A stretch of 64,000 bases of DNA from Desulfohalobiaceae bacterium S24 (GCA_011389765.1 JAABTT010000002.1:1-64000); one strand, 5' to 3'. Numbered from the stretch's first letter, positions 48,482-58,919 are shown. The notes: generated by a model from the letters alone, not told the origin. Numbers and translations are program-made.

Positions 48482-50959
48482 ATGAAAGACAACAAGCAGC
48501 AAACTCAAACGATTCAAGGACAAAGGGCAATCCTGCCGGTTACCGGCATGACCTGCGCCAACTGTGCAGCAACCATTGAAAGAGTCCTCAAGAAAGTGGA
48601 AGGCATTCTGGAGGTTCAGGTGAATTTTGCCTCGGAACAGGCTTCCGTGGTTTTTGATCCGAAGAAGCTCTCCATTCGGGATATCGTCAACGCGATCCGC
48701 AAGAGCGGGTACAATGTCGCCACGGCCAGAATCGAGCTGCCCATCACCGGCATGACCTGCGCCAACTGTGCAGCAACCATTGAAAGAAATCTGAATACCA
48801 AGACTCCCGGGGTCATTCAGGCCGGGGTGAATTTCGCCACGGAACACCTGTCCGCAGAATACATCCCTGGAGTGATTTCCCCGGAGGACATCGCTGCGGC
48901 GGTGGAAAAAGCCGGATTCAAGGCTGTCCTGCCCCAGACCGGCGGGGATCAGGACAGGGATGTTGAACAGGAGGCCAGGGACGCCGAGATCCGCGATCAG
49001 ACCAGGAAATTTATTTCCGGTCTTTTTTTTGCCCTGCCCTTGTTTGTGCTGAGCATGTCCCGGGATTTTGCTCTTTTGGGGAGCTGGGCCCAGGCTCCCT
49101 GGGTCAACTGGCTTTTTTTCGGACTGGCCACCCCGGTTCAGTTTTATACGGGCTGGGATTTCTATACCGGGGGCTGGAACAGCCTGCGCAACAAGAGCGC
49201 CAATATGGACGTCCTGGTGGCCATGGGCTCCTCCGTGGCCTATTTTTATTCCCTGGGTGTGCTGCTTGTTCCCGCCCTGGGCGGTCATGTCTATTTTGAA
49301 ACTTCGGCCGTAATCATCACTCTGATCAAGCTGGGCAAAATGCTGGAGGCCAGAACCAAAGGCCGGACCGGTGGAGCGATTCGCAGGCTCATCGGCCTGC
49401 AGCCCAAGACCGCCACCGTGGTCCGGGATGGCCGTGAACAAGAGATACCCGTGGCCCGGGTTCAGGAAAAGGACGTCCTTCGGGTCAGACCGGGAGAGCG
49501 TATCCCGGTGGACGGCCAGGTCCTGGATGGGGCATCGGCCGTGGATGAATCCATGCTCACCGGCGAGCCCTTTCCGGTGGACAAGCAGGTCGGGGACAAG
49601 GTGGTGGGGGGAACCATCAACGGTCAGGGCCTGCTCACTTTTGAAGCCGAAGCCGTGGGGCGGGACACTGTGCTCAGTCAGATCATCCGCCTCGTCCAGG
49701 AAGCCCAGGGCAGCAAACCCCCGATTCAGGCCATTGCCGACCGGGTGGCCGCCTATTTTGTCCCCGGGGTCATTGGGATCGCCTTCATCGCTTTTAGCAT
49801 CTGGTGGGCCCTGAGCGGCGATTTTGTCCCATCCATGATTCGTTTGGTAGCCGTTCTGGTCATAGCCTGTCCCTGCGCTCTGGGTCTGGCTACGCCCACA
49901 GCCATCATGGCCGGCATCGGCAAGGCTGCAGAAAGAGGGATCCTCTTTAAAAAAAGCGAACCATTCGAGTATGTCGGCACAATCGACACCGTGGTTCTGG
50001 ACAAGACCGGCACCATCACCAAAGGCAAACCAGGGGTGAAAGACGTGATTCCGTTTCCATCCCCTGGGGAGTCGGAGGAAAGCCTGCTCACTTTGGCCGC
50101 GTCCGTGGAAAAAGGCTCGGAGCATCCCGTGGGCCGGGCGCTGGTCACCGAAGCCGAGAATCGAAATCTGGAGCTGTTCTCCCCCTCAGAATTCAAGGCC
50201 TCCAGCGGGTTGGGAGTCGAGGGTCAGGTGGAAAACACCCTGATCAAGGTGGGGAAGCCGGAGTGGTTTCAGGAGGAGAACCTTCTGGGAAATGAAGCCC
50301 TGGCTCGGATTCGTGAGCTTCAGCAACAGGGAAAAACCGTGATGCTGGTCGTCCGGGAGCAAGAGCCTCTGGGCCTGATCACTGTGGCCGATGCCCTCAA
50401 GCCCGAATCCGGCCAAGCCGTTCAAAGCCTGCTGGCCAGAGGGCTGCAGGTGATCATGCTCACCGGGGACAATGCAGAGACGGCCCGGGCCATCGCCGGG
50501 GAAGTCGGCATTCAGGAGGTTGCCGCGGAGATCATGCCTCAGGAAAAATCCGAAAAGATCAAAGCGCTTCAGGCACAAGGCCGTAGAGTGGCTATGGTCG
50601 GTGACGGCATCAACGATGCCCCGGCCCTGGCCCAGGCAGACCTGGGAATCGCTATGGGCACGGGCACGGATATCGCTATGGAGGCCGGGGAGGTGGTCCT
50701 GGCCCGGGGCGACTTGGGAGGCGTGGACCTGGCCATGCGCATCAGCCTGGCCACCATGCGGACCATCAAGCAGAATCTGGGCTGGGCCTTTGGCTACAAT
50801 GTCCTGCTGATTCCCATCGCCGCAGGTGTTTTGCAGCCCTTTTCGACATTCCCCCTGTTCCTGCGCCAGCTGCATCCCATCCTGGCGGCCCTGGCCATGG
50901 CCCTGAGCAGTATCTCCGTGGTCAGCAATTCCCTGCGCCTGTATAAAAAAAATCTGTAA
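48482..50959 (+). CDS. copA: Cu(+)-exporting P1B-type ATPase
   Basis: 825 residues from the ATG at 48482 (a GTG at 48473 is possible). Two HMA domains each contain [13 protein letters not shown]. Eight membrane helices follow, with CPC in [15 protein letters not shown], the phosphorylated aspartate in [14 protein letters not shown] in EHPVGRAL, and [20 protein letters not shown]. It pumps Cu(I) out of the cytoplasm. A stretch of about 40 bases is identical in the two HMA copies (48543-48583 and 48749-48789). A strong terminator follows at once. Confidence 0.95.
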   Translation: MKDNKQQTQTIQGQRAILPVTGMTCANCAATIERVLKKVEGILEVQVNFASEQASVVFDPKKLSIRDIVNAIRKSGYNVATARIELPITGMTCANCAATIERNLNTKTPGVIQAGVNFATEHLSAEYIPGVISPEDIAAAVEKAGFKAVLPQTGGDQDRDVEQEARDAEIRDQTRKFISGLFFALPLFVLSMSRDFALLGSWAQAPWVNWLFFGLATPVQFYTGWDFYTGGWNSLRNKSANMDVLVAMGSSVAYFYSLGVLLVPALGGHVYFETSAVIITLIKLGKMLEARTKGRTGGAIRRLIGLQPKTATVVRDGREQEIPVARVQEKDVLRVRPGERIPVDGQVLDGASAVDESMLTGEPFPVDKQVGDKVVGGTINGQGLLTFEAEAVGRDTVLSQIIRLVQEAQGSKPPIQAIADRVAAYFVPGVIGIAFIAFSIWWALSGDFVPSMIRLVAVLVIACPCALGLATPTAIMAGIGKAAERGILFKKSEPFEYVGTIDTVVLDKTGTITKGKPGVKDVIPFPSPGESEESLLTLAASVEKGSEHPVGRALVTEAENRNLELFSPSEFKASSGLGVEGQVENTLIKVGKPEWFQEENLLGNEALARIRELQQQGKTVMLVVREQEPLGLITVADALKPESGQAVQSLLARGLQVIMLTGDNAETARAIAGEVGIQEVAAEIMPQEKSEKIKALQAQGRRVAMVGDGINDAPALAQADLGIAMGTGTDIAMEAGEVVLARGDLGGVDLAMRISLATMRTIKQNLGWAFGYNVLLIPIAAGVLQPFSTFPLFLRQLHPILAALAMALSSISVVSNSLRLYKKNL

Positions 50960-51009
50960 AATACTGTTGCCTGGGCTTGCTTCCAAGCCCAGGCAACAGT
51001 ATTTTCTTA
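50958..51009 (+). terminator. 22-bp terminator hairpin after copA
   Basis: ATACTGTTGCCTGGGCTTG and its exact complement form a 22-bp stem with flanking A/T pairs and a CTTC-type loop, followed by ATTTTCTT. It is symmetrical enough to act in both directions. Confidence 0.85.
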
Positions 51010-51037
51010 TGGGTAATCAAGATGTTGGACGCTCAAA

Positions 51038-51845
51038 ATGAGAATCTCATCTGTATCGGGGTTTATCCCCCTGCGCCGGCTGTTCATCGGATGCCTGCTG
51101 GTCCTGGGGCTGCTTGCTGTGGAGCATTTCCGGGTCAAACCCGGGGAAGACAAACCGGACCAGTGTCTGGTCTGCCATAGTGCGGTGGAAAACCCTGATC
51201 CGTCCCATCCGGTCGCAGTCCTGGGCTGCAGCGTCTGTCATCTCGGCAATGTCTTTGCCCTGGTAAAGGATCGGGCTCACTCCGGGATGGTGACCAACCC
51301 CGGTGACCTGCGGGTCGCTGAACAGACTTGCGGCCGGATCGACGACTGCCATGCCGAGATCATCCCCCGGGTCAAGTCCTCCATCATGGCCACCAACAAG
51401 GGAATAGTGAACACCCTGTATCAGCACTGGGAAATCAAAGGGGTCCGGGCTGCGGCACCTCGGGGCGTGCCCGGACTCCTGGCCGATCCGGAACGCTACA
51501 CCCTGTCGGAAGATCATTTTGCCAAGATGTGCGCCACCTGCCACCTCTGGAGGGAGCGGAAGAGGACAGGCAGGGAAATGGACAGACGGGGCGGGGGCTG
51601 CTCCGCCTGTCATGTGGTCCAGGCCCAGGGTCCGGCGGACCGGAAGCTTCGATTGTGAAATGTGCCATATCCCGGAGTTTGAAGCAGTCCGGCCTGATGA
51701 TGAGGACCTGGCAAAGCGGCTGGTGCAGCTGAATCGGGCGGTTCCGGATCTGTCCGGTGCAAAGAGGGTCTATGCCCCGAAAGGGTCGCCCCTGTATAAT
51801 ATCCGGCGGCAGTACCCGGTTTTTCCGGATTCCTGCCTTGAATAA
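51038..51845 (+). pseudogene. membrane-anchored multihaem cytochrome c, frameshifted
   Basis: The first frame (51038-51658, 206 residues) has an N-terminal membrane anchor (LRRLFIGCLLVLGLLAVEH) and haem motifs CLVCH, CSVCH, CATCH and CSACH, plus an odd CGRIDDCH. It ends at TGA after CSACHVVQAQ. Another frame then gives CEMCHIPEFEAVRPDDEDLA and YAPKGSPLYNIRRQYPVF to 51845. One frameshift near 51640 would join them; an internal deletion is also possible. The protein resembles electron-transfer cytochromes of sulfur- or metal-reducing bacteria. Whether the break is real needs the reads. Confidence 0.65.
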
Positions 51846-51997
51846 GGTACAAATTTGTTCCGCCAGATTCTGATAATAGCCCCGGAGATTTTCTCTGAAT
51901 TCAGCCCGGACCGAACAGCCGAGTCCCCGGGTGACTTCCAGATAGAGCTTGATGAATTCGGTGTAGTGATAAAAAAGTGCAGGTCTCTGAAGGTCTA

Positions 51998-52675
51998 TCA
52001 GGCGGAGTTGGATTCCAGCATGTTCCGCATGAGGCGCAAGCAATCCTGCAGGGTCCGGCGCAGTTCTTCATGGTCTTCCCGGGATTTTGCCTCCAGGGCG
52101 TCCAGCCGCTGCCGGATTTCGACGAGTTCGTGCTGCAGGGCCTCGCTCCTGTCTTCCAGTTCGGCGCAACGCTCCGGCAGGGACAGGGTGGTATTCTGGA
52201 GCGATTTGAGCTTTTGGACATCCCGGTGCAGCAGGACCACCCCTTTTTTCAGCTTTTGCTGATTGGAGTTCAGTATGCGGGTGTTTTCCTGGGAGGGGCC
52301 GCGGCTGAAAAGAAAGCGGGAAAAACGTTCCAGGGTTCTGGCCTGGGATTGCAAGAGCTGAAAAACGGAATTGGATGAGGACTGATCCTCCACTCTGGGC
52401 AGGGGATTCTGTGAAGGGGGCGCTTCCTGCTCGGTAAAATCCAGTTTCCGAGGGAAATGCCTGGGCAGTTCTTCGGCGATCTGCTCCGTTGTCTTATCGT
52501 TTTGAAAGCCTTGAACAATGAAGCGGAAAACCTCCAGGGCTTCTTTTTTGTAGCGTCGCTTTCGCCCCTGGCCGACACTGGGCAAGTAATCTTCAAAACG
52601 ATCCCGATAATAGCGCAGATTGCTTTCAGGCACCTCCAGTTCTCTGGAAATGTCTTTGATGGTCAAAAGGTCCAT
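51998..52675 (-). CDS. MerR-type HTH protein with long coiled coil
   Basis: 225 residues. Residues 1-75 form a MerR-like winged helix (LLTIKDISRELEVPESNLRY, GQGRKRRYKKEALEVFRFIV). A polar linker follows, and residues 140-225 form a coiled coil (LEDRSEALQHELVEIRQRLD, ALEAKSREDHEELRRTLQDC). No cysteines for metal binding are seen. It probably dimerises on DNA through the coil; targets are unknown. Confidence 0.8.
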   Translation of the reverse strand: MDLLTIKDISRELEVPESNLRYYRDRFEDYLPSVGQGRKRRYKKEALEVFRFIVQGFQNDKTTEQIAEELPRHFPRKLDFTEQEAPPSQNPLPRVEDQSSSNSVFQLLQSQARTLERFSRFLFSRGPSQENTRILNSNQQKLKKGVVLLHRDVQKLKSLQNTTLSLPERCAELEDRSEALQHELVEIRQRLDALEAKSREDHEELRRTLQDCLRLMRNMLESNSA

Positions 52676-52684
52676 GGCAGACAG

Positions 52685-52719
52685 GGTTCACGGTTAAAAG
52701 GTTCACGGTTCACGGCTTA
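52685..52719. repeat. GGTTCACGG tandem words
   Basis: GGTTCACGGTTAAAAGG then GGTTCACGGTTCACGG. Simple short repeats in the gap between the MerR-type gene and the zinc-finger gene. Confidence 0.6.
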
Positions 52720-52787
52720 GACAAGAGAAAGCCGGAGCCTTCGCAGGGACAATTTTTGGTGTTTTCAACCGTTCAACCTTCAGCGTG

Positions 52788-53027
52788 TCATCCCGCGTAA
52801 AGGGCCAACAGGCTGAATGACTGGTAATTGTTGGCCGGGTCCACGGCATATCTGCAGCCAAGGGACCGCTGGTCTTCCCCTTTGTTGAGGATGTTGTCGG
52901 GAGACCCAACATAAAAGGGGCATTCATTGTTCAAACAGACAAGAATCTCCCCCCAGCCGGAATCAGGCGGGGCAAGCCAAGGGCTCAGTTCGGTTTGGCA
53001 GTGAGGGCAGGCGTGTTTTTCAGACAT
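52788..53027 (-). CDS. small zinc-finger-like protein
   Basis: 79 residues. KHACPHCQTELSPWLAPPDS and EILVCLNNECPFYVGS give two C-pairs (CxxC and CxxxxC) like ogr/Delta-type zinc fingers. I recall similar small proteins in Desulfobacterota. The ATG at 53027 has AAGGA upstream; the frame is open to 53078. Function unknown. Confidence 0.7.
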   Translation of the reverse strand: MSEKHACPHCQTELSPWLAPPDSGWGEILVCLNNECPFYVGSPDNILNKGEDQRSLGCRYAVDPANNYQSFSLLALYAG

Positions 53028-53341
53028 AAGCAATCCTTTTTTTGGGTCATTGGTGTCACCAAGTCTACGCCCGAACACAGTTTTCGGTCAATACCACAAT
53101 ACAGGGTCTTCCGGTATCATGCAACAAAAATGTAGCATGAATTTTTCGAGCCGGGTTTTCTAATAAGCCTTATGAAATCAAATGAAAAAAGACCGGGGCC
53201 GGCAGGGCGACAGGCGAAGCGGACCAGACGGGAATATTTTTTGGAACAAAAATGTAGTGTTTTGTTGAAAAATATAAAGTGGTCTATGTAAATAAATTGT
53301 ATTTTCGGCTTATTAACTCAAATTCGTCTCTATCGTCTACT
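53028..53341. other. upstream region of glnA
   Basis: No gene is seen in this stretch. Two copies of AACAAAAATGTAG (about 53124 and 53244) are spaced by roughly 120 bases and could be activator sites for the sigma-54 promoter that follows. Confidence 0.4.
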
Positions 53342-53358
53342 TTGGCATGCTGTTTGCA
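53342..53358 (+). promoter_or_regulatory. sigma-54-type promoter of glnA
   Basis: TTGGCATGCTGTTTGCA: GG and GC separated by ten bases, as in the -24/-12 consensus TGGCAC-N5-TTGC. It lies 57 bases before the ATG. Confidence 0.75.
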
Positions 53359-53414
53359 AAACAATGCCAAGGTGTATTCCAAGTATTTTTTCAAAAGCAA
53401 ACATGGAGGACGCA

Positions 53415-54827
53415 ATGACCCCGAAGGAAGTGCTGGCCTACGTCAATGAACAGGGCGTACAGATGATTGATTTCCGTTTTTCCGATTTTCCCGGGCTCTG
53501 GCATCATCTTTCGATTCCGGTGACTGAATTTGATGAAAGCACCTTTGAAGACGGGGTGGGGTTTGACGGGTCCAGCCTGCGGGGCTGGCTTCCGATCAAT
53601 GCCAGCGACATGCTGGTGATACCCGATCCGGAGTCCTTCATGCTGGACCCTTTTGCCAAATCCCCGACCTTGAATCTGATCTGCAATGTGGTGGATCCGG
53701 TGACCAAGGAAAAATATCCCCGGGATCCGCGATATATCGCCCAGAAGGCCGAGGATTATCTGCGTTTTACCGGCATCGGGGACACCGCTTTTTTTGGACC
53801 CGAGCCCGAGTTTTTTATTTTTGACGATGTCCGTTTTGATTTTGGGGCCAATTTTGGGTTTTACGACATTGATTCCAACGAGGGGATCTGGAATTCAGGC
53901 CGGAATGATATCCAGAATCTTGGCTACAGACCCCGGCACAAGGAAGGCTATTTTCCGGTCCCGCCTACGGATTCGCAGAACGATCTGCGGACCGATATGG
54001 TCCTGGCCATGCAGCGGGTGGGGATTCAGGTGGAATGCCAGCATCACGAAGTGGCTACCGCCGGCCAGGCTGAAATCGATATACGCTTTGCCCCCCTGGC
54101 CAGCATGGGGGATCAGCTCATGTGGTTTAAATACATCATCAAGAATGTGGCCTGGAAAAACGGGAAAACAGCGACCTTCATGCCCAAGCCCATTTTTGGG
54201 GACAACGGCTCGGGCATGCACACCCATTTGAGCATCTGGAAGGACAATGAACCCCTGTTTGCCGGGGACCGCTATGCCGGGCTGAGCGATATGGCCATGA
54301 ACGCCCTGGGCGGCATCATGAAGCATGCCGCAGCCCTGTGCGCCATCACCAATCCCACGACGAACTCCTACAAGCGATTGGTCCCCGGGTATGAGGCCCC
54401 GGTGAATCTGGCCTATTCCAGCCGCAACAGGAGCGCGGCCCTGCGGATCCCCATGTTTTCCTCCTCCCCGAAAGCCAAGCGGATCGAGATCCGCTTTCCC
54501 GATCCGTCCTGTAACGGGTACATGGCTTTCAGCGCCATGCTCATGGCGGCCCTGGACGGCATTGAGAACAAGATTGATCCGGGGGAGCCTTTGGATAAAG
54601 ATATTTACTCCTTGAGTCCGGAAGAACTCAAAGGCGTGCCCTCGACCCCGGCTTCTCTGGAAGAGGCCCTGGACGCCCTGGAAAAGGACCATGAATTTCT
54701 GCTCAAGGGCGATGTGTTCACCGAGGATGTGTTAGAGGCCTGGATGGAGTACAAACGAGTCCATGAGGCGGATGAGGTCCGGCTGCGGCCCCATCCCTAT
54801 GAATTCATGCTGTACTATGATATCTAA
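53415..54827 (+). CDS. glnA: glutamine synthetase, type I
   Basis: 470 residues, the usual length. Markers are [83 protein letters not shown] and [13 protein letters not shown]. It makes glutamine from glutamate, ammonia and ATP. Tyr398 in [10 protein letters not shown] is at the adenylylation site, and glnE follows, so covalent control is likely. The ATG at 53415 with GGAGGA upstream fits the family N terminus ([20 protein letters not shown]). A sigma-54 promoter precedes it. Confidence 0.96.
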   Translation: MTPKEVLAYVNEQGVQMIDFRFSDFPGLWHHLSIPVTEFDESTFEDGVGFDGSSLRGWLPINASDMLVIPDPESFMLDPFAKSPTLNLICNVVDPVTKEKYPRDPRYIAQKAEDYLRFTGIGDTAFFGPEPEFFIFDDVRFDFGANFGFYDIDSNEGIWNSGRNDIQNLGYRPRHKEGYFPVPPTDSQNDLRTDMVLAMQRVGIQVECQHHEVATAGQAEIDIRFAPLASMGDQLMWFKYIIKNVAWKNGKTATFMPKPIFGDNGSGMHTHLSIWKDNEPLFAGDRYAGLSDMAMNALGGIMKHAAALCAITNPTTNSYKRLVPGYEAPVNLAYSSRNRSAALRIPMFSSSPKAKRIEIRFPDPSCNGYMAFSAMLMAALDGIENKIDPGEPLDKDIYSLSPEELKGVPSTPASLEEALDALEKDHEFLLKGDVFTEDVLEAWMEYKRVHEADEVRLRPHPYEFMLYYDI

Positions 54828-54854
54828 TTTTTTGCAGACAAAAAAATTAGATAT
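54819..54854 (+). other. A/T-rich hairpin across the glnA stop
   Basis: ATATCTAATTTTTT pairs with AAAAAATTAGATAT around about seven bases and includes the TAA. It may weakly attenuate before the true terminator. Confidence 0.5.
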
Positions 54855-54907
54855 TCACGAAGTCTGAAAAGAGCAGCAGATTTATTTTAAAGGAGTGGGT
54901 AATGCGT

Positions 54908-54954
54908 GAACCCATGGGCAGGATCTCTTAAGAGAACCTGTCCATGGGTTTTTC
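54908..54954 (+). terminator. intrinsic terminator between glnA and glnE
   Basis: AACCCATGGGCAGGATCTC and GAGAACCTGTCCATGGGTT pair across TTAA with few mismatches, then TTTC. glnE begins about 70 bases on, so the two genes are probably separate units or linked by read-through. Confidence 0.75.
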
Positions 54955-55022
54955 AGCCTGATCACAGAAAGCGACATTTATCCAGCATCCAGCAACCAGC
55001 AACCGATTCTTGAGGATAGTTC

Positions 55023-57725
55023 ATGGGGCAACCCGAGCAAGCGGCTCAACACAGGCAGATTCAAGAAACCTTTCAGTATCTGGGCATGCTGCTCAGACGG
55101 GAGTCCTATGGGCACTGGCTGTGGGATAAAAATCAGCTCCAGCGAAAGTATCCCTTGACAGAGCTCTACAAGGATCTGCAGCAGGCGGCGGCTGCATGCA
55201 CCTCTTTGTCTGCACTGTATACAACGTTTCGGGAGTTCAAACAGAAACATTTTTTACGCATTGGCGGCCGGGATTGTCTCGGCCTGGCCGGGCTGGCGGA
55301 AACCATGTCCCAGATCGCCGATCTCGCTGCTGTCTGCCTGCAGGTCGGTTTAGAGGCGTTGGCTTCCCAGCCTGACTGGTGGACAGCCAAAGAGGAGGAT
55401 TTCGATCTGAAAACCTGTCCGGTGGCGATTCTCGGTCTGGGAAAGCTGGGCGGCGGGGAGTTGAACTATGTCTCTGATATTGATCTCATCTACTTGAGCG
55501 AAGGGGGAGAGAACTGCGCCGGACAGCGCAAACTGCTGCAGACCCTGACCGGTCTGCTCAGCGATCAGGTCAACGGAGACCACGTCTTCAAGGTGGACCT
55601 GCGGCTCCGGCCTCAAGGCAAAGACGGTGATCTGGTCCCATCGCTGGAGGCGGCAGTCAATCATTATCTGGTCAAAGGCAGGGCCTGGGAGCGGCAGGCC
55701 CTGCTCAAGGCCAGGACGGCGGCAGGGAATCGCGGTCTGGGAGCCACCTTCTTGAAGGAGATCAGGCCGTTTGTGTTTCGCCGGTTCCTTGACTTTCAAT
55801 CCCTGGATGAACTCAGGGAAATGCGGGACCGCCTCCTGAACCAGGCCAAACAGGAAAGCGGGCAGAAGCGCTTTGATGTCAAACTCGGGTTGGGGGGCAT
55901 CCGGGAAATAGAATTCATTGTTCAATCCTTTCAGCTGATCTATGGCGGCCGCTACCGGGAGCTGGACGAAGCGAACACCTTGCGCTGTCTGAACAAGCTG
56001 GAGAAATTAGGCCTGATGCCCGAGGACGTCAGACAGGACCTTGAACAGGGCTATTGTTTTCTGCGGCGGGTGGAGCATTGGATTCAACTGGACGCCAACC
56101 GCCAGTCCCACCGAATCCCGGCTTCTGAAGGAGGCCTGCAGCGGCTGATCCGATACCTGGGGTTTGGACAGGGGATCCAGGCCTTTGAGGCTACCTTGTC
56201 CCATCATTGTGCGCAGGTCTCGTCCCATTTCGAGGCCCTTTTCAGCAGGACCAAACCATCCCGTTTCAAAAGGGAGCGGGCGGCCGTAACTTCAGGAAAG
56301 CCTTCTCAGGGGGAAAAGTCTGCTCAAGAGAAAGGCATCTTTGATCAGGAAGCCTTTCAAGGCCTCCCGAAAAATGTTGTTGACCTGTTTGCTCAGGAAC
56401 TGCAAAACCTGGCGGCCGTGGACACCGGCCGGCTCTATCGTCAAGCCTGGTCCCGCTTGGAGCGCTTCGCGGCCCGGATCAGAACGCGGCCCGGATTGTG
56501 CCGGCAGCTGGAGTCTCTGCCTCCCTGGCTGCCTGACCTGTGCCGCGGTGTTTTGCGCAGTCAGTTGATTGCCGATCTCATCAATCATCAGCCCGGGCTT
56601 ATGGAAGGGCTTCCCGAAAAGGTGGAGGATGGTGCCTTTTCGTCCTGGCGGAAACGAGCGGAGAGTATTCTGGCCGGGAGTTCGGATTTCGAGCAGAGCC
56701 TGGAGTGGATCCGGCGTTTGAAAAACGAGCGCCTCCTGGCGGTGGCCCTGGCCGAGATGAACCAAGCCTTAGGGGTGGATCAGGCCGCAGCTGAATTGAG
56801 CAGTCTGGCGGATTTTATCCTCCGGCAGACCTTTGAGCAGGTCTGTCTGGAGGTCCTGGGCAGAAGAGAGGCCCCCATTGCCGTCCTGGCTCTTGGGAAA
56901 CTGGGAAGCTCCGAGCTGACCTATCTCTCGGATCTGGACCTGATGTATGTCTTTGAACCGGCTTCCGGAGAAGATCAGGACAGAATCCCGGCCTCGGTGA
57001 TCAAATGCATTCAACGCTTCATGCGGCTGCTGAGCACGCCACTCCAGGAGGGTCCGGGGTATGAGGTGGACTCCAGGCTCAGACCCACCGGGAATTATGG
57101 CCCTCTGGCCGTCAGCAGAAAACGCTGGGAAAGTTATTATGCCGGGGAGGCCGATATCTGGGAAGTGCAGTCCCTGTTGCGGGTTCGCCATGTGGCCGGG
57201 AACAGGGCACTCGGTGCAGGCTTGGTCGTTTATGCCCAAGAACTGTGCGCCGCACCGCGGGCATCCGAGGTCGTCTGGCAAAGGCTCTGCGGCTTGCGGT
57301 CCCGCATGGAACAGGAACGGGGCCGTGAGAGCGGACAGATCATCAATCTGAAATTGGGATACGGCGGATTGGCCGATCTTGAATTTTTGGTCCAGGGAGA
57401 TCGTTTGATTGCGGATTTGACCGGAGAAGAGACCGGACAGGTCCGGCTTCTGGAGTCACTGGATATCCCCTTGCAGGCCCTTGGATTTTCTCGGGAGCGG
57501 AAAAATCGAATCAAAAAAATCGGTGCCGTGTACCAGGCCCTTGAGCACAGCTGCCAGATCTTTCATAAGCAAGGCACCGGCAATCTGCATTCCGATCTTT
57601 TTCAAGAACTGCAGTGCCTCAGGACCCGGTGCGAACAGGGAGACGATCTTCTGAATACGTCCTGGGAAGACATCCTGGGTATGCGCCGTGAGGTCCGCTC
57701 GGTCTGGAACACGGTCTGTTGCTGA
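55023..57725 (+). CDS. glnE: glutamine synthetase adenylyltransferase/adenylyl-removing enzyme
   Basis: 900 residues, with the two nucleotidyltransferase halves of GlnE. The first has AILGLGKLGGGELNYVSDID and GLGGIREIEFIVQSFQLIYG, the second LALGKLGSSELTYLSDLDLM and KLGYGGLADLEFLVQ. The two sites remove and add AMP on glutamine synthetase in response to PII proteins, matching Tyr398 of the GlnA just upstream. The ATG at 55023 has GAGGA upstream. Slightly shorter than the E. coli enzyme (946). Confidence 0.94.
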   Translation: MGQPEQAAQHRQIQETFQYLGMLLRRESYGHWLWDKNQLQRKYPLTELYKDLQQAAAACTSLSALYTTFREFKQKHFLRIGGRDCLGLAGLAETMSQIADLAAVCLQVGLEALASQPDWWTAKEEDFDLKTCPVAILGLGKLGGGELNYVSDIDLIYLSEGGENCAGQRKLLQTLTGLLSDQVNGDHVFKVDLRLRPQGKDGDLVPSLEAAVNHYLVKGRAWERQALLKARTAAGNRGLGATFLKEIRPFVFRRFLDFQSLDELREMRDRLLNQAKQESGQKRFDVKLGLGGIREIEFIVQSFQLIYGGRYRELDEANTLRCLNKLEKLGLMPEDVRQDLEQGYCFLRRVEHWIQLDANRQSHRIPASEGGLQRLIRYLGFGQGIQAFEATLSHHCAQVSSHFEALFSRTKPSRFKRERAAVTSGKPSQGEKSAQEKGIFDQEAFQGLPKNVVDLFAQELQNLAAVDTGRLYRQAWSRLERFAARIRTRPGLCRQLESLPPWLPDLCRGVLRSQLIADLINHQPGLMEGLPEKVEDGAFSSWRKRAESILAGSSDFEQSLEWIRRLKNERLLAVALAEMNQALGVDQAAAELSSLADFILRQTFEQVCLEVLGRREAPIAVLALGKLGSSELTYLSDLDLMYVFEPASGEDQDRIPASVIKCIQRFMRLLSTPLQEGPGYEVDSRLRPTGNYGPLAVSRKRWESYYAGEADIWEVQSLLRVRHVAGNRALGAGLVVYAQELCAAPRASEVVWQRLCGLRSRMEQERGRESGQIINLKLGYGGLADLEFLVQGDRLIADLTGEETGQVRLLESLDIPLQALGFSRERKNRIKKIGAVYQALEHSCQIFHKQGTGNLHSDLFQELQCLRTRCEQGDDLLNTSWEDILGMRREVRSVWNTVCC

Positions 57726-57992
57726 CGGATTTGGGCGGTCCTTTTGAATATTTCAAGGACGCGCCTATCCTCTCCGGTATTTTTACCAGATACGGCCTGC
57801 GGCTACCTCTGTCCCAATGTCTGCATGGAGCATTGTACCAGGCACAGCCGGGCCTTGGAGGCTGAATTGGAGCGCATTGACCGTGTTCTGCCCCGGGTGC
57901 ATCAGGCTGGAATACTTCGATCCCCTATGAAGCGCGGTTTGCAAACGGAACAGATTGTCCCGGCGGGGGGGCGGGCAGGAAACAGGCGGATG
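57726..57992 (+). pseudogene. possible oxidoreductase fragment
   Basis: One frame reads ACGYLCPNVCMEHCTRHS followed by helical text ALEAELERIDRVLP. The cysteine spacing recalls the N-terminal iron-sulfur segment of GltD-like oxidoreductases, but nothing else of such a protein is present. I call it a weak remnant. Confidence 0.25.
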
Positions 57993-58919
57993 TTAGGTTT
58001 TGCTCAAAGGCACGCTGTCGGCATAGGAATAGATCTCGATGCCTAAGTCCTGCGCAACACGCTTGCCAAGATCATCGATCATGGGTGAGATGACCATGGT
58101 CCGGCTTGCCTCTATCCCATGTTTCTGCTCATAGAACTGTTTCTTGCGCCAGAAAACATACATTCCTGCTTTATCCATGGAGGATTTGATCTCACAGAGA
58201 ATCAAGGTCCCATTATGGATAATGAGATCCATTTCTATTTGATCCGGACGGCCGAATACCTGTCCTTCATGGTCGTAATCCTCATACCGCTTGACGGTCA
58301 CGCCAAAAGAGTCTTCCAGGATGGCCTTCAGGCCGTTGCGGAAAGCCGCTTCAGAATGGATCCCCCATCGCGCCCCCAAGGCCCCGATGGTAGAATCATA
58401 TCTCTTCTCCTGTGACTGGATGGACTTGAGAATACTGTTTATCGTCTTTTGATTTTCCTCCCATTTTTTATCCTGTGCTTTCAATTTTTTCTGATTTTCC
58501 TCCCATTTTTTCTGGTTTTCTTCCCATCGTTTTTGATTTTTTTCCCATTTTTTGTCTTGAGCTTTCAATTGTTTCCAGTTTTCCTGCCATTGTTTTTGAT
58601 TCTCTTCCCATTTTTTATCCTGGGCTCTCAATTGCTTCTGGTTGTCCTCCCACTTTTTATCCTGGGCTTCCCATCTTTTTTGATCTTCCTCCAATTTCTT
58701 TTCCTGAACCTGTTGGTATTCAATCCATTTTTGGCTCCAATACTCACGGTCCCTTTTCAATTCATCCATCATCCGGTCAAACCGGCTTTCTGTTTCCTGT
58801 TTGCCGGCATACATCTCTTGGGTGATTCGCAGGATAAAGTCTCGAATTTCCGGTTCAGTTCTCATCATCTGTGGAAGATCCGAGAAAATAGCTTTTTTAA
58901 GTTCTTGAAGTGTCGGCAT
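57993..58919 (-). CDS. coiled-coil protein with PD-(D/E)XK nuclease-like domain (DUF3782 type)
   Basis: 308 residues. Residues 1-45 are helical (LQELKKAIFSDLPQMMRTEP), 45-165 form a charged coiled coil built from repeats like KKWEENQKQLRAQDKKWE, and 175-305 the C-terminal domain: LGARWGIHSEAAFRNGLKAI, GRPDQIEMDLIIHNGTLILC and EIKSSMDKAG, a D-x(n)-ExK nuclease core. Such proteins are common in cyanobacteria and archaea with no known role. The repeats are visible in the DNA at about 58440-58720. Defence or DNA repair are guesses. Confidence 0.8.
   Translation of the reverse strand: MPTLQELKKAIFSDLPQMMRTEPEIRDFILRITQEMYAGKQETESRFDRMMDELKRDREYWSQKWIEYQQVQEKKLEEDQKRWEAQDKKWEDNQKQLRAQDKKWEENQKQWQENWKQLKAQDKKWEKNQKRWEENQKKWEENQKKLKAQDKKWEENQKTINSILKSIQSQEKRYDSTIGALGARWGIHSEAAFRNGLKAILEDSFGVTVKRYEDYDHEGQVFGRPDQIEMDLIIHNGTLILCEIKSSMDKAGMYVFWRKKQFYEQKHGIEASRTMVISPMIDDLGKRVAQDLGIEIYSYADSVPLSKT

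Noticed and set aside
51846-51997. Helical minus-strand text beyond the MerR-type gene
   Set aside because: It lacks a start and a match I can name; too short to call.
58440-58720. CRISPR array in the repeated stretch
   Set aside because: The repeats are in-frame coiled-coil codons inside a gene, without unique spacers of even length.
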